From the NCBI GenBank assembly GCA_023428645.1, contig JAEYXD010000071.1, positions 1 through 47,384 on the forward strand: DNA of 47,384 nucleotides, read 5' to 3'. Each line of letters starts with the position of its first letter. Positions within the stretch are counted from its first letter, which is position 1. Made by a program: the position numbers and the translations under genes. The stretch is from Pseudomonadota bacterium. GTDB lineage: Bacteria > Pseudomonadota > Gammaproteobacteria > Steroidobacterales > Steroidobacteraceae. This document shows positions 1-9,452 of the stretch, piece by piece. A model generated the notes under the pieces. The model searched no databases and was not told the origin of the DNA. It saw nothing but the letters and a program-made list of their open reading frames with translations.

Positions 1-1290
1 CGAGGACATCGCGGTCATGCCGAAGATCGTCTCGGGCGCGCCTTTGGCCTCGGCGACGAGCTCGCCGTGCGCGTCGCGCATGACGACCACCTCGCGACGG
101 CGGTCCTCGGTAAAAGGAAAGACCGCCAATCGCGCCGCGCTCGCCGCCGCCGGGGCCCGTTGCAGGATCGCGAGGTCCATGGGGTCCGCGCTTTCCGCCC
201 GCGAGGCCGCCGCCGCCGTCCGCAGCAGCGCCTGCTCGTCGACGCCAGCGGCCGGAAAGATATGCGTGAGCTGCAGCTTTCCTTCCGTCAGCGTGCCCGT
301 CTTGTCGGTGCAGATACAGGTCACGCGGCCGATGTTCTCCACCACCACGGCGCGACGCACGAGCGCTTGCCGTCGCGCCAGGCGATATACGCCGATGCTC
401 AGGAAGAACGTGAAGGCGACGGGAAACTCTTCTGGCAACGCCGCAACGCCGAGCGTGACGGCGCTCAGCAACGCATCGAGCGCACCGTGCCCTTGCATGT
501 AGCGCGTGACGGCAAGCGCCACGCACATTGCGGTCGCCGCAATCAGCAGCGTGAACACGAGTGATGCGAGCGCTTGCTGCAGCGGCGTGCGCTCGTGCGT
601 GTCCGCTCGCGCCAGGCGCACGATTTGTCCGTACAACGTCTGCGCACCGGTGAATACGACGCGCACGCGAGCTTCCCCCGTCAACACGCGCGTGCCCGCG
701 GCAGCCCAGGATTCGTGCGCGATCGTGGACTCCGTCGAGCGGTCCGCGCTGCGTGCAGCGGTGCGTTCGATCGCGTGCTTGCGTACCGGGAGCGCTTCGC
801 CCGTCAGCGCCGATTCGTCCACTTGAACGTTGCTGCTCGCGATCAGCACGCCGTCGGCGGGAAAGGACTCGGGCCCGGAGACGACGACGACGTCGCCTGG
901 AACGATGTCGGCCGAAGGAATTTCGACGAGCGCGCCGTCCCGCGCCACGCGGGCGCGGGTGGCGAGACGTCCCGCGAGTCCAGCGGTGCTCGCTTGCGTG
1001 CGACGGTGGAGAAAGGAGTCCATGCCGATGATCGGCGCGAGCGCGATCGCGAGGACCACGGCTTCCGCGTAGTCGCGCAGCCATGCGAACAACACGGCCG
1101 TGCCGGCGAGAAACCAGATCATAGGATCGCGCACCGTGTTGCGCGCCACGACCCGCCAACCGGAGGGCGGTGCGATGACGATGTCGTTGCGGCCGAATCG
1201 CGCTCGGCTCGCGAGCACTTCGGTCTGCGTCAGTCCCCGCGGATCGTCCCACAAGAATCGCGCCCTATCGGCGGGCACCGTGTGAAGCAT
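1..1290 (-). CDS. Cation-transporting P-type ATPase, N-terminal 430 residues (runs off window)
   Basis: Membrane ATPase that moves a cation using an aspartyl-phosphate intermediate. The visible part has the N-terminal cation ATPase domain, the actuator motif as TGEA (residues 164-167; TGES is usual), membrane segments near 55-90 and 243-305, PEEFP in the fourth core helix (287-291), and the phosphorylation motif DKTGTLTE with Asp330. The C-terminal nucleotide domain and helices M5-M10 lie beyond position 1. The ATG at 1290 is the first start after an in-frame stop at 1302. It lies 36 bp after PEP synthase on the same strand, so it is probably the last visible gene of that operon. Its PEEFP differs from PEGLP of Ca2+ pumps; the ion is unknown. 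A second, complete relative lies at 10348-12894. Confidence 0.9.
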   Translation of the reverse strand, partial: MLHTVPADRARFLWDDPRGLTQTEVLASRARFGRNDIVIAPPSGWRVVARNTVRDPMIWFLAGTAVLFAWLRDYAEAVVLAIALAPIIGMDSFLHRRTQASTAGLAGRLATRARVARDGALVEIPSADIVPGDVVVVSGPESFPADGVLIASSNVQVDESALTGEALPVRKHAIERTAARSADRSTESTIAHESWAAAGTRVLTGEARVRVVFTGAQTLYGQIVRLARADTHERTPLQQALASLVFTLLIAATAMCVALAVTRYMQGHGALDALLSAVTLGVAALPEEFPVAFTFFLSIGVYRLARRQALVRRAVVVENIGRVTCICTDKTGTLTEGKLQLTHIFPAAGVDEQALLRTAAAASRAESADPMDLAILQRAPAAASAARLAVFPFTEDRRREVVVMRDAHGELVAEAKGAPETIFGMTAMSS

Positions 1291-1326
1291 GCGTGCGCCC
1301 TACTCGCATCGTGAAATCGACGGTTG

Positions 1327-3726
1327 CTACTGCGGCGAAATCGGACGCATGGATGCTTCCTTCGCGGCGACGCGGCGCTTGACCTCGACGAAGCTGTCCG
1401 GGCTCACGGAGAGAGAGTCTATCCCGCACGCGACCAGAAACTCGGCGAACTCCGGGTGATCGCTCGGTGCTTGTCCACACAAGCCCACTTTCGCGCCAGC
1501 GGCGTGAGCCTGGTCGATGACCTGTCGAATCATCCACTTGACGGCTTCGTCCTGCTCGTCGAACAAGTCGGCCAGCAGGTCGGAATCGCGATCGACGCCG
1601 AGCGTGAGCTGAGTGAGATCGTTGCTGCCGATGGAAAATCCGTCGAAGCGAGCCGCGAACGCCTGCGCCAGTATGACGTTGGAGGGGATCTCACACATGA
1701 CGTAGACCTGCAGGCCGTTCTCGCCGCGCGTGAGGCCGTTCGCCGCCATTACATCGAGGACGTGGTCCGCTTCGCGGATCGAACGACAGAAGGGAATCAT
1801 GATGACGACGTTGCGAAAGCCCATCTCGTCGCGCAGGCGGCGCAGCGCGCGGCATTCGAGCGCGAACCCCTCTCGATAGCGCGGCGAGTAATAGCGGGAT
1901 GCGCCGCGGAAGCCGATCATCGGGTTCGCTTCCGTGGGCTCGAATTCCTGGCCGCCGATGAGATTGGCGTACTCGTTCGTCTTGAAATCGCTCGTGCGCA
2001 CGATCACGGGTTGCGGATACAGCGCGGCCGCGATGCGCCCGAGACCGCGCGCGAGCCGCTCGACGAAATATTCGGCCTTGTCCGAGTAGCCGCGCGTCAT
2101 CTCGTCGATCGTTTGCTTCGCCTTCGCGTCGACGAGCGTCGCATGCCGCACAAGCGCCATCGGATGCACCTTGATGTGACTATTGATGACGAACTCCATG
2201 CGCGCGAGTCCCACGCCGTCCGCGGGCAACCGCCACCAGCGCAGTGCCGCGGCGGGATTCGCGAGATTCAGCATCACTCGGGTCCTGGTTGGCGGAATGG
2301 CGCCCAGGTCGAGCGCCTGCACGGTGATGTCCGCGGTGCCATCGTAGACGAATCCTTCTTCGCCCTCGGCGCAGGAGACCGTGATCTCCTGCTCGTCGTG
2401 CAGCACGCGCGTCGCATTGCCGGTGCCGACGATCGCCGGAACGCCGAGCTCTCTGCTGACGATCGCCGCGTGCGAGGTGCGGCCGCCGTGGTCGGTGATG
2501 ATCGCGGTGGCGCGCTTCATGATCGGCACCCAATCGGGGTCCGTCGACGCGGTGACGAGCACCGCGCCGTCGACGAAGCGCTCGATGTCGCGAGCGCTCT
2601 GCAACAGGCAGGCGCGGCCGTTGACCGCGGCACTGCCGACGCTCAGCCCGCTCGTGAGCGTGCGTCCCTTCTTGCGCACTTGGTAGGAGCGCAGGGCGGA
2701 GGTCGCGCGGTGCGATTGCACGGTTTCGGGTCTCGCCTGGACGATGAACAAGGCGCCCGTCCGGCCGTCCTTCGCCCATTCCATGTCCATCGGCATGCCA
2801 TAGTGCCGCTCGATCGCGCACGCCCAGCGGCCGAGCGTGAGAATCTCCGCGTCGTTCAGCACGAAGGCGCTGCGCTCGAGCTGGGAAGTCGGCACGTCGC
2901 GGGTGCGCGCGTCGCCGGCGGTCGCGTAGATCAGCTTGCGCGCCTTGGCGCCGCACTTCTTTTCGATGATCGGTGTCAGCGCGCTGTTCGCCAGGTGCGG
3001 CTTGAAGACCTCGTATTCATCAGGGTCGACGGCGCCTTGTACGACGTTCTCTCCGAGACCCCAGGCGGCGTTGATGAGGATCACGCGATCGCAACCCGTC
3101 TCGGTGTCGATCGAGAACATCACGCCGGCGCCGGCGAGGTCGGACCGCACCATCTTTTGCACCCCGATCGACAGCGCCACTTTGAGGTGATCGAATCCCT
3201 TCGTCTCGCGGTAGCTGATCGCACGGTCGGTGAACAGCGATGCGTAACACCGCCGACACGCATCCAGCAGGGCACACTCGCCACGCACGTTCAAGTACGT
3301 CTCCTGCTGTCCGGCAAAGCTCGCGTCTGGCAGATCTTCGGCCGTCGCGCTCGAACGCACGGCGACGTCCGCGACGTCGACGCCGCATCGGCCCGACAGA
3401 GTGCGATAGGCATCGCGAATCGCCGCCGCCGTCGCCGCGGGGAATTCGCCATGCAGGAACGCGGAACGCAGGGTCTGCCCGGCTTCCGCCAGTGAAATCT
3501 TGTGCTCGCGATACGCGCGCAGCGCCCGCTCGATCACGGGTCGCAGTGCGTTCGCGTCGACGAATTCCCAATAGGCTTCGGCCGTCGTCGCGAACCCGGG
3601 AGGCACGCTCACTTCCTGCTGCGCGAGATTGCGCACCAGCTCGCCGAGCGAGGCGTTCTTGCCGCCGACGCGCGGCACGTCGGTGCGTTGCAGCGCCTCG
3701 AACCAGATCACTGGCTGAGCAATCAT
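1327..3726 (-). CDS. ppsA: Phosphoenolpyruvate synthase
   Basis: Cytosolic enzyme converting pyruvate + ATP + H2O to PEP + AMP + Pi, the entry step of gluconeogenesis from pyruvate. The 799 residues match the family length (E. coli 792). It starts with the typical WFEAL and VGGKNASLGEL segments (8-31) and the PEP/pyruvate-binding domain. The mobile phosphohistidine domain follows, with GGRTSHAAIVSREL and His419 (E. coli His421), then a C-terminal TIM barrel ending with the LCGQAPSDHPEF segment. The frame stays open upstream to 4020, but that part is antisense-like inside the preceding gene. The ATG at 3726 fits homologues and follows GAGGA. It starts 10 bp after the acyl-AMP ligase fusion gene, implying cotranscription. 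With PfkA and PduL nearby it fits a carbon-flux role under energy stress. Confidence 0.95.
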   Translation of the reverse strand: MIAQPVIWFEALQRTDVPRVGGKNASLGELVRNLAQQEVSVPPGFATTAEAYWEFVDANALRPVIERALRAYREHKISLAEAGQTLRSAFLHGEFPAATAAAIRDAYRTLSGRCGVDVADVAVRSSATAEDLPDASFAGQQETYLNVRGECALLDACRRCYASLFTDRAISYRETKGFDHLKVALSIGVQKMVRSDLAGAGVMFSIDTETGCDRVILINAAWGLGENVVQGAVDPDEYEVFKPHLANSALTPIIEKKCGAKARKLIYATAGDARTRDVPTSQLERSAFVLNDAEILTLGRWACAIERHYGMPMDMEWAKDGRTGALFIVQARPETVQSHRATSALRSYQVRKKGRTLTSGLSVGSAAVNGRACLLQSARDIERFVDGAVLVTASTDPDWVPIMKRATAIITDHGGRTSHAAIVSRELGVPAIVGTGNATRVLHDEQEITVSCAEGEEGFVYDGTADITVQALDLGAIPPTRTRVMLNLANPAAALRWWRLPADGVGLARMEFVINSHIKVHPMALVRHATLVDAKAKQTIDEMTRGYSDKAEYFVERLARGLGRIAAALYPQPVIVRTSDFKTNEYANLIGGQEFEPTEANPMIGFRGASRYYSPRYREGFALECRALRRLRDEMGFRNVVIMIPFCRSIREADHVLDVMAANGLTRGENGLQVYVMCEIPSNVILAQAFAARFDGFSIGSNDLTQLTLGVDRDSDLLADLFDEQDEAVKWMIRQVIDQAHAAGAKVGLCGQAPSDHPEFAEFLVACGIDSLSVSPDSFVEVKRRVAAKEASMRPISPQ

Positions 3727-3736
3727 GGGAGTGTCC

Positions 3737-6592
3737 TCACTGTGCCAGGGGCTCGGTGCCGAGGGAGCCAGCGCCGTCGCATGCCGCCGCGCCGAGAAGA
3801 TCGGGCTCGCCGCAATGCTGGAGAATCTGCTGGCGAGCGGCGTCGCGCAGCCATGCGGCGGCGGCGAGCTCTCTTTCAGCCGGCGCCGTCGTGAGCGGCC
3901 GGCAGATGTGGACGACGACGGGCGCGCGTTTGGGCAGCCATTCCTCATCGCGAAGGAGCGCGCGTGTGCCGCGCAGCGCGACAGGAACCACCGGCATCCC
4001 CGCGTGTGCGGCGGCGGCAAACGCGCCGAGGTGGAACGCCATCAATCCCGGCGCGCGCGTGAACGTGCCTTCGGGAAAGAAGATGAAGGAAGCACCATGG
4101 CCCGCCAGATCGGACAAATGCCGTGCGTCCTTGATGCTGGCACGCACATCGAAGCGGTCCACGAATACCGTGCCGATGCGCCGCAGGAACAGGCCGACGA
4201 TGGGGACGTGCGCGAGCTCGCGCTTTGCAACGAAGCGGGCCGGGTGTGCGAATGCGGCGAGCAGGAACAAGCCGTCCAGATAGCTGGCGTGATTCGCAAC
4301 CACGATTCGAGGCGCCTGGCGCCGCGGCTCGTGACCGGCGACGACGAGCGGAATGTTGGTCAGACGCAGGATCGAGCGCGCCGCGTGATGGCATGACGAC
4401 CAGAGCACGTTCGCACGCAGCGGCAGGAGGACGACCAGCATCGCGCCGCCGCCGACGAGCGCGACGATCGACCAGAAATACGTCCCGTACAACAGCTCCG
4501 ACGCGCGGCGGGCAACGCGCCACGCGCCGGGGCGCAACCCGCTCACGAACAACCGCACGAGCTGCATCCTCGTGCCGTGCTGCTGTGCGACGCGATGGGC
4601 GCCACGCTCGTAAGCTTCGCGCGTCGCGGTCCGGCGGATCTTGCCGCTCGACGTCTTGAGCACGGTGTGCGGGGCTGCGAGCACGACCTCGTCCGGAGGC
4701 TCGCCCAGCAACTCCATGACGGTTGCGATGATCGATTGCCGCAGCGGGTCGCGATCCGACGGCTGCTCCGAGCGCGTTTCGGCGAGCACGACCAGACGCT
4801 CGGTGCCGGTCGATGCGTCCGTGCTGCCGAAGACGGCGACGCAGCCTTTGCGAATACCGTCGACGGCGCCGATCGCGGCTTCGAGCTCGTCGGGGTAGAT
4901 GTGCCGGCCGGCGCGAATGATGATGTCCTTGATGCGTCCGGTGACGAAGATTTCGCCGTTCGCGCGATAGGCGCGATCGCCGCTATCGAGCCAGCCGTCG
5001 TGGATCAGCTTGCCGGTCGCGTCGGCGTTGCGGAAATATCCGCGTGTCGCCGACGGTCCGCGCAGCTCGAGCCGTCCTTCGCGGCGCTCCGGCAGCGGCT
5101 TGCCCGCCGCATCGACGATGCGCACCTGATGTCCCGCAAGCGGACGGCCGCACGACACGAAGCGTAATGCATGGGCGGACGCCGCGCCGACCGGCCGCGC
5201 GAGGCCGTCTCGCGTGAACGACTCTCGATCGATCGCGTCGATCCATGGTCCGCGGTCCAGGGGCGGGATGGTGAGGCCGACGGAGCACTCGGCCAGGCCG
5301 TAGACCGGCGTCAATGTCGTCGCTCGCAAGCCGCAGCGCGAGAAGCGTTCCTGGAAGCGCGTCAGGGTCTCTGGAATCACGGCTTCGGCGCCGTTCATCG
5401 CGAGGCGCCAGGTGCGTAGATCCAGACGCCGCAGCTCGGCATCGCTCACGCGTTTCAAACACAGCTCGTACGCGAAGTTCGGCGCGGCGGACAGCGTACC
5501 GCCGCAGCGATCGATCGCTTCCAACCAGCGTATCGGCCGGGTCAAGAAGGAGAGCGGCGGCATCACGATGAGCGGCAGCCCGAAATAGAAGGTGCCGAGC
5601 CAGGCGCCGATCAGTCCCATGTCGTGATACAGCGGCAGCCAGCTGACGAAGACGTCCCCGCACGTCACGCCGAGCGCTGTGCCCAACGCGGAGATATTCG
5701 ACAGGACGTTCGCGTGCGTCAGCACGACCCCCTTCGGTTGTCCGGTGCTCCCGGAGGTGTATTGCAGTAACGCGATCGACTCCGCGTTCAGAACGACGCG
5801 TACCGGGTCGGCGCACAGGGAGCGCAGCTCGGCGGCCGTCGTGAGCTTGCGGAGAGAGGGTGCATGCATGCGCAGCAGCGCGCCGAGCCGCCGCATCTCA
5901 CTCGTCGTAATCAAGATCGCGGCGGCGGCGTTGGCGAGAATGCCGGCGTGCCGCCTTACGTGTTCCTCGATCTGACTCATGCGAGCCGGTGGATAGAGCG
6001 GCACGGGCACGGCGCCGGCGAGCAGGACGCCGAAGAACGCGGTGAAGTAGTCGCGGCTCGTCGGCAGCATCAGCGATACCGTATCGCCCCGGCGAATCCC
6101 GTACCGCTGCAGCCCGCCCGCGATGCTCCGCGCGTCGAGCCACAGCCGTTCATATGTGACCGTCTCGTCATGAGCATCGCCCAGGATCGTGATCTGGACG
6201 AAGTCGGGCTGATGGTCACGATGCCAGCGCAGCACTTCATCCAAAGTCGTCACGGTAGGCGGCGGCCGCGACGGCGCACGCGAGGGAGCGGCAGGCAGAT
6301 CGACATGTGTCCGTGCTGCGCGCGGCGGCGACGGCGAGCGCTCGAGCGCGCAGGCAATATCGCGCAGGGTTTCCGCGCTGCCGAACAAGGCGTCCGGAAG
6401 CCGCACGTTCAGCTCGTGCTCGATGCGGGCGAACAGCTCGACGCGAGCGAGGCTGTCGAGGCCGAGATCGTGATCGAGCGTGCTGTCCAGCGACAGCGGG
6501 CGCGATTCATTGCCCTGCTGTCGCAAGTCGCTCAAGACGGAGCGCACGATCGGCAGGAGCTGGCTGCCCGGTGTCGTCGCAGCCGTGGTCAT
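3737..6592 (-). CDS. Tri-domain fusion: acyl carrier protein, fatty-acyl-AMP ligase, 1-acylglycerol-3-phosphate acyltransferase
   Basis: Single 951-residue protein with three recognisable parts. Residues 10-85 are an acyl carrier domain with the phosphopantetheine serine in GLDSL (Ser47). Residues 115-665 are an AMP-forming acyl ligase of the FAAL/FadD32 type: TSGSTGQPKG (279-288), LPLYHDMGLIG (319-329), YGLAECSVG (431-439), SGDR (537-540), GRIKDIIIRAGRHIYP (552-567) and KTSSGK (646-651). After a membrane segment near 705-725 comes a PlsC-type acyltransferase with NHASYLD (767-773) and FPEGTF (839-844). Inference: it activates a fatty acid, may load it on its own carrier domain, and acylates a lysophospholipid, much as E. 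coli Aas does with a different layout. The ATG at 6592 is preceded by GAGGA; a GTG at 6628 is an alternative. It is the first gene of the ppsA operon. Confidence 0.88.
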   Translation of the reverse strand: MTTAATTPGSQLLPIVRSVLSDLRQQGNESRPLSLDSTLDHDLGLDSLARVELFARIEHELNVRLPDALFGSAETLRDIACALERSPSPPRAARTHVDLPAAPSRAPSRPPPTVTTLDEVLRWHRDHQPDFVQITILGDAHDETVTYERLWLDARSIAGGLQRYGIRRGDTVSLMLPTSRDYFTAFFGVLLAGAVPVPLYPPARMSQIEEHVRRHAGILANAAAAILITTSEMRRLGALLRMHAPSLRKLTTAAELRSLCADPVRVVLNAESIALLQYTSGSTGQPKGVVLTHANVLSNISALGTALGVTCGDVFVSWLPLYHDMGLIGAWLGTFYFGLPLIVMPPLSFLTRPIRWLEAIDRCGGTLSAAPNFAYELCLKRVSDAELRRLDLRTWRLAMNGAEAVIPETLTRFQERFSRCGLRATTLTPVYGLAECSVGLTIPPLDRGPWIDAIDRESFTRDGLARPVGAASAHALRFVSCGRPLAGHQVRIVDAAGKPLPERREGRLELRGPSATRGYFRNADATGKLIHDGWLDSGDRAYRANGEIFVTGRIKDIIIRAGRHIYPDELEAAIGAVDGIRKGCVAVFGSTDASTGTERLVVLAETRSEQPSDRDPLRQSIIATVMELLGEPPDEVVLAAPHTVLKTSSGKIRRTATREAYERGAHRVAQQHGTRMQLVRLFVSGLRPGAWRVARRASELLYGTYFWSIVALVGGGAMLVVLLPLRANVLWSSCHHAARSILRLTNIPLVVAGHEPRRQAPRIVVANHASYLDGLFLLAAFAHPARFVAKRELAHVPIVGLFLRRIGTVFVDRFDVRASIKDARHLSDLAGHGASFIFFPEGTFTRAPGLMAFHLGAFAAAAHAGMPVVPVALRGTRALLRDEEWLPKRAPVVVHICRPLTTAPAERELAAAAWLRDAARQQILQHCGEPDLLGAAACDGAGSLGTEPLAQ

Positions 6593-6749
6593 GCGAGCCC
6601 GATCCTCGCGGTACGTTTCGACCTGCACATCGCCGTGTCCTTCGAGGGCTACGTCGGCGACAGCGTAGCGAGCACGTGCGAGGGAGCCAGGAGGACATCC
6701 CTGCAGCCGCTAGGTTGGATTACGTGAGAGAACCTCGACGCCGGGCGTG

Positions 6750-6781
6750 GTTGCACACACATATGTATGTGCACATGCAAC
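6750..6781. promoter_or_regulatory. Nested inverted repeat in a divergent promoter region
   Basis: The gap between the acyl-ligase/ppsA operon (minus) and a USP gene (plus) contains outer arms GTTGCA (6750-6755) and TGCAAC (6776-6781) enclosing inner arms CACATA (6758-6763) and TATGTG (6766-6771) about a TG centre. It is AT-richer than its surroundings. This is a plausible operator serving both directions; the protein that binds is unknown. It matches neither an FNR nor a DosR box. Confidence 0.4.
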
Positions 6782-6887
6782 GTCCTAGCGCTGCGGCTTG
6801 TTCGAGTGGCGGAGCCCCGGCCCGGCCGCGAATATCGACTGTCCGTGAACTGCGTATCGCGTCGGTTCGACGTGGAGGCCGGGCGGC

Positions 6888-7337
6888 ATGTACCACAAGA
6901 TTCTCGTTCCCGTGGACGGTAGCGCCGCCTCGATGCGCGGCGTGTCCGAGGCGATCAAGCTCGCGAAGAGTCACGGCTCGCAGGTGCAGCTCGTTCACGT
7001 CGTGAACGAGACCACGCTCGCGATGACCGAGGCGCCGATCGAGTACCTGGCAAAGGTCGTCGACGCGATGCGAGGAGAGGGCAACGCCATTCTCGCGAGC
7101 GCGCAACGCGCGCTGCGCGACCAGGCGCTCGAAGGGGAATCGGTGCTGCTCGAGGCGGTGGGCGGCAGAGCGGCCGATCGGATCGTGGAACAGGCCAAGG
7201 CCTGGAACGCGGACTTGATCGTGATGGGGACTCACGGCCGCCGAGGGCTGCTGCACCTGGCGCTCGGCAGCGATGCGGAGCGTGTCGTGCGGCTCGCGCC
7301 GGTGCCGGTGCTGCTCGTGCGCGCTGACGTTCCGTAG
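6888..7337 (+). CDS. Universal stress protein, single UspA domain
   Basis: Cytoplasmic UspA-fold protein of 149 residues, normal for one domain. It begins KILVPVDGS, as expected of the family, and carries the ATP-binding pattern G2xG9xGS as GTHGRRGLLHLALGS, followed by VPVLLVRA. It is therefore likely an ATP-binding USP that accumulates in growth arrest or oxygen limitation. The ATG at 6888 follows GGAGG at a long spacing. It is transcribed away from the acyl-ligase operon across the inverted repeat at 6750-6781, and converges with the histidine kinase at 7344. This window encodes two further, tandem-domain USPs. Confidence 0.93.
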   Translation: MYHKILVPVDGSAASMRGVSEAIKLAKSHGSQVQLVHVVNETTLAMTEAPIEYLAKVVDAMRGEGNAILASAQRALRDQALEGESVLLEAVGGRAADRIVEQAKAWNADLIVMGTHGRRGLLHLALGSDAERVVRLAPVPVLLVRADVP

Positions 7338-7343
7338 CGGCAC

Positions 7344-8471
7344 TCAATCGCCCCGCGGCAGCACGAAACAGACGCGGACGCGCTCACCGCGCGCGGGTTC
7401 CGCCCACATCCCGCCTCCGTGCGCTTCCACGATCGCGCGGCAAATCGACAGGCCGAGCCCGGCGCCGCTCGGATCGTCGCGCGAGGCCTGCCAGAACGGC
7501 TCGAACATGGCGTCGAGCGCTTCCGCCGGCAGGGGCTCGCCGCTGTTCGCAATGGAGAAGCGCACGCCCCCGCCCGCAGTGGATTCCGCGGTCATGAGAA
7601 TGCGTCCAGGCGCTCGCGTGTGCTTCTGCGCATTGTCGAGAAGATTGGCGAACACGCGCAGGATGCGTTCCGCGTCGGCACTCACGGCGGGCAGATCGGC
7701 ACGGGCCTGAACGACGAGCGCCAACGAGGTTGGCGCCAGCAGCGGCCGCACGGCCGTTGCCGCCTTGTCCAGCAACTCGGAGGGAGCCACGGCGGTACGT
7801 TTCAGTATCGATCGTCCATGTTGATCGATCGTGATGGCGAGCAGGTCCTCGACCAGGCCCGACATGCCGATGGCGGTGGCGCGCAACTTTTCGGTCAGCT
7901 CGTGAATCTGTGCGCTGTCCGGCAGAGCGCGCGTCATTCTGTCGAGCGTGCTGGCGATGGCCGTGATGACGGCGATCGGGTTGCGCAAGTCGTGAGTCAC
8001 GATCGCGAGCGTATCTTCGCGGTCGCGAACCGCGACGCGCAGCTGCTCCGTGTCGGGCGGTGGGACGACGCGCTCGTCGCGGCGCGCGACTCGCACCTCG
8101 CGGTTGGCGACACGACGCACGATTGCGTGCCATTCGCCGTCCGGCAAGATGATTTCGCTCACCTCGGCGCGCAGCCAATGACCGTCCTTGCATCGAAGCG
8201 ACCATTCCGCGACATGCGTCGCGCCACGAAGCATCTGCGATTTCGCGCGCAGCAGGCTATCGGCGTCGTGCGTTGCGAGCAGCTCGAATATCGTCCTGCC
8301 GATGATCTCGGCGCGCGCGAAGCCGAGCATGCGGCAACCGGTTTCGTTCATGTACTCGATGCGGCCATGCAGGTCCGCGACGAAGATGCCGTCCGGCGCA
8401 TGCTCCACGATCGAGACCAACTGCGCGGGGGTCGGCGTGCGTGTCGGTGTGAGAATGGATGCGTCGTTCAT
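7344..8471 (-). CDS. PAS-domain sensor histidine kinase
   Basis: Predicted soluble signal-transducing kinase of 375 residues with no clear membrane segment. Residues 18-125 form a PAS domain (APDGIFVADLHGRIEYMN). The dimerisation/phosphoacceptor helix has His160 in VTHDLRNP. The C-terminal ATPase domain has the N box NLLDNAQKHT and the G2 box GAGLGLSICRAIVEAHGG. No response regulator lies next to it, so it is an orphan unless it signals to a partner elsewhere. It is the only gene on its strand here; its 5' side faces the cytochrome gene at 8734 across 262 bp. That gap holds a small CCCGC-TGA-GCGGG hairpin at 8692-8704 and otherwise nothing clear. The PAS ligand cannot be read from sequence; a heme, flavin or redox input would suit the neighbourhood. 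Confidence 0.9.
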   Translation of the reverse strand: MNDASILTPTRTPTPAQLVSIVEHAPDGIFVADLHGRIEYMNETGCRMLGFARAEIIGRTIFELLATHDADSLLRAKSQMLRGATHVAEWSLRCKDGHWLRAEVSEIILPDGEWHAIVRRVANREVRVARRDERVVPPPDTEQLRVAVRDREDTLAIVTHDLRNPIAVITAIASTLDRMTRALPDSAQIHELTEKLRATAIGMSGLVEDLLAITIDQHGRSILKRTAVAPSELLDKAATAVRPLLAPTSLALVVQARADLPAVSADAERILRVFANLLDNAQKHTRAPGRILMTAESTAGGGVRFSIANSGEPLPAEALDAMFEPFWQASRDDPSGAGLGLSICRAIVEAHGGGMWAEPARGERVRVCFVLPRGD

Positions 8472-8733
8472 GGTGGCGTCGTTCCAGCGAAAGGAAGTGC
8501 CGAGGAACCTTGGGCATGTTGTGCTCTTTCATGCCTACGTCTACCCAGGAGTTTCACCCGCTCGATTTCGGGTAGCCTCGCGGCCTCGCAATCGGAAGCT
8601 CACTACTGGAAATTTCTGAAAGTCGAAGCCGCGCGACGCCACCGTCGCGGCAGCTCGTACGTTGCAGGGAACGCGTGCGCGTTACGCGAATCCCGCTGAG
8701 CGGGTAGTCATTGGCCGTCATATAGTCGCCACC

Positions 8734-9441
8734 ATGGTCGGTAGCACAGGCAAGCGCGCGGAGGTCATCGCTGCGATGTCGAGCGCCGCGCTGATGGCGT
8801 CGGTCGCGGTTGCGGCATGGGATCGTGCGGAAGAACTCGTCGACAACGCGCTGCAAGTCGACGCCGACGCGACACGCGGTGAAGCGCTCTATCGCGATCA
8901 GTGCGCGAGCTGTCATGGACCGAACGCCTACGGCGCCGCCGAACATGACATACCCGCGCTCGCGGCCCAGCGTCGCGCTTACATCGTCAAACAGCTCGCC
9001 GACTTTCTCGGGGGCGATCGCCGCGCGACTCAGATGCACAGGGTCGTCTCCCGGAACGCGGTAGGCAATCCACAGGCGTTGGCCGACGTCTCGCTGTACT
9101 TGAACCGTCTGCCACCGCCTGCGTTCGCGGACACGGGTGACGGCAAGTATCTGGCCCGCGGTGCGGCGACGTACGCGAAGTTCTGCGGCGGCTGTCATGA
9201 GGACGATGGCCGCGGCGACGACGACGGGTTCGTGCCCTCGGTGCGCAATCAACATTACCGCTACCTGCTGAAAGAGATGCGCAATCTCGCCGATGGGCAT
9301 CGGCGCAACGTCGGACACGAGCTGTCGCGCTTCCTGGAAAGCCTCCCGCCCGAGGAAATGCAAGGGCTCGCGGATTACCTGTCGCGCATGCAAGGGCCGT
9401 TGCCCGATCGCGCGCGCGACGACGACCCGCGAAGCGACTAG
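8734..9441 (+). CDS. Diheme cytochrome c with N-terminal membrane anchor
   Basis: Exported electron-transfer protein of 235 residues resembling cytochrome c4/class I diheme cytochromes. A hydrophobic segment at 11-28 serves as uncleaved anchor or signal peptide. Two class I heme-binding motifs are present, CASCH (57-61) and CGGCH (151-155), each followed by a Met candidate for the distal ligand (Met101 in the first domain). The frame extends upstream to 8662, but the ATG at 8734 gives the exported N terminus. It ends 11 bp before a tandem USP gene and is probably cotranscribed with it. The redox partner is unknown. Confidence 0.88.
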   Translation: MVGSTGKRAEVIAAMSSAALMASVAVAAWDRAEELVDNALQVDADATRGEALYRDQCASCHGPNAYGAAEHDIPALAAQRRAYIVKQLADFLGGDRRATQMHRVVSRNAVGNPQALADVSLYLNRLPPPAFADTGDGKYLARGAATYAKFCGGCHEDDGRGDDDGFVPSVRNQHYRYLLKEMRNLADGHRRNVGHELSRFLESLPPEEMQGLADYLSRMQGPLPDRARDDDPRSD

Positions 9442-9452
9442 AGGTGAGCAGC

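Noticed and set aside
1324..3495. Long plus-strand open frame (723 codons) opposite PEP synthase
   Set aside because: Its translation is Arg/Ala/His-rich without family motifs; it mirrors codon bias of ppsA on the other strand.
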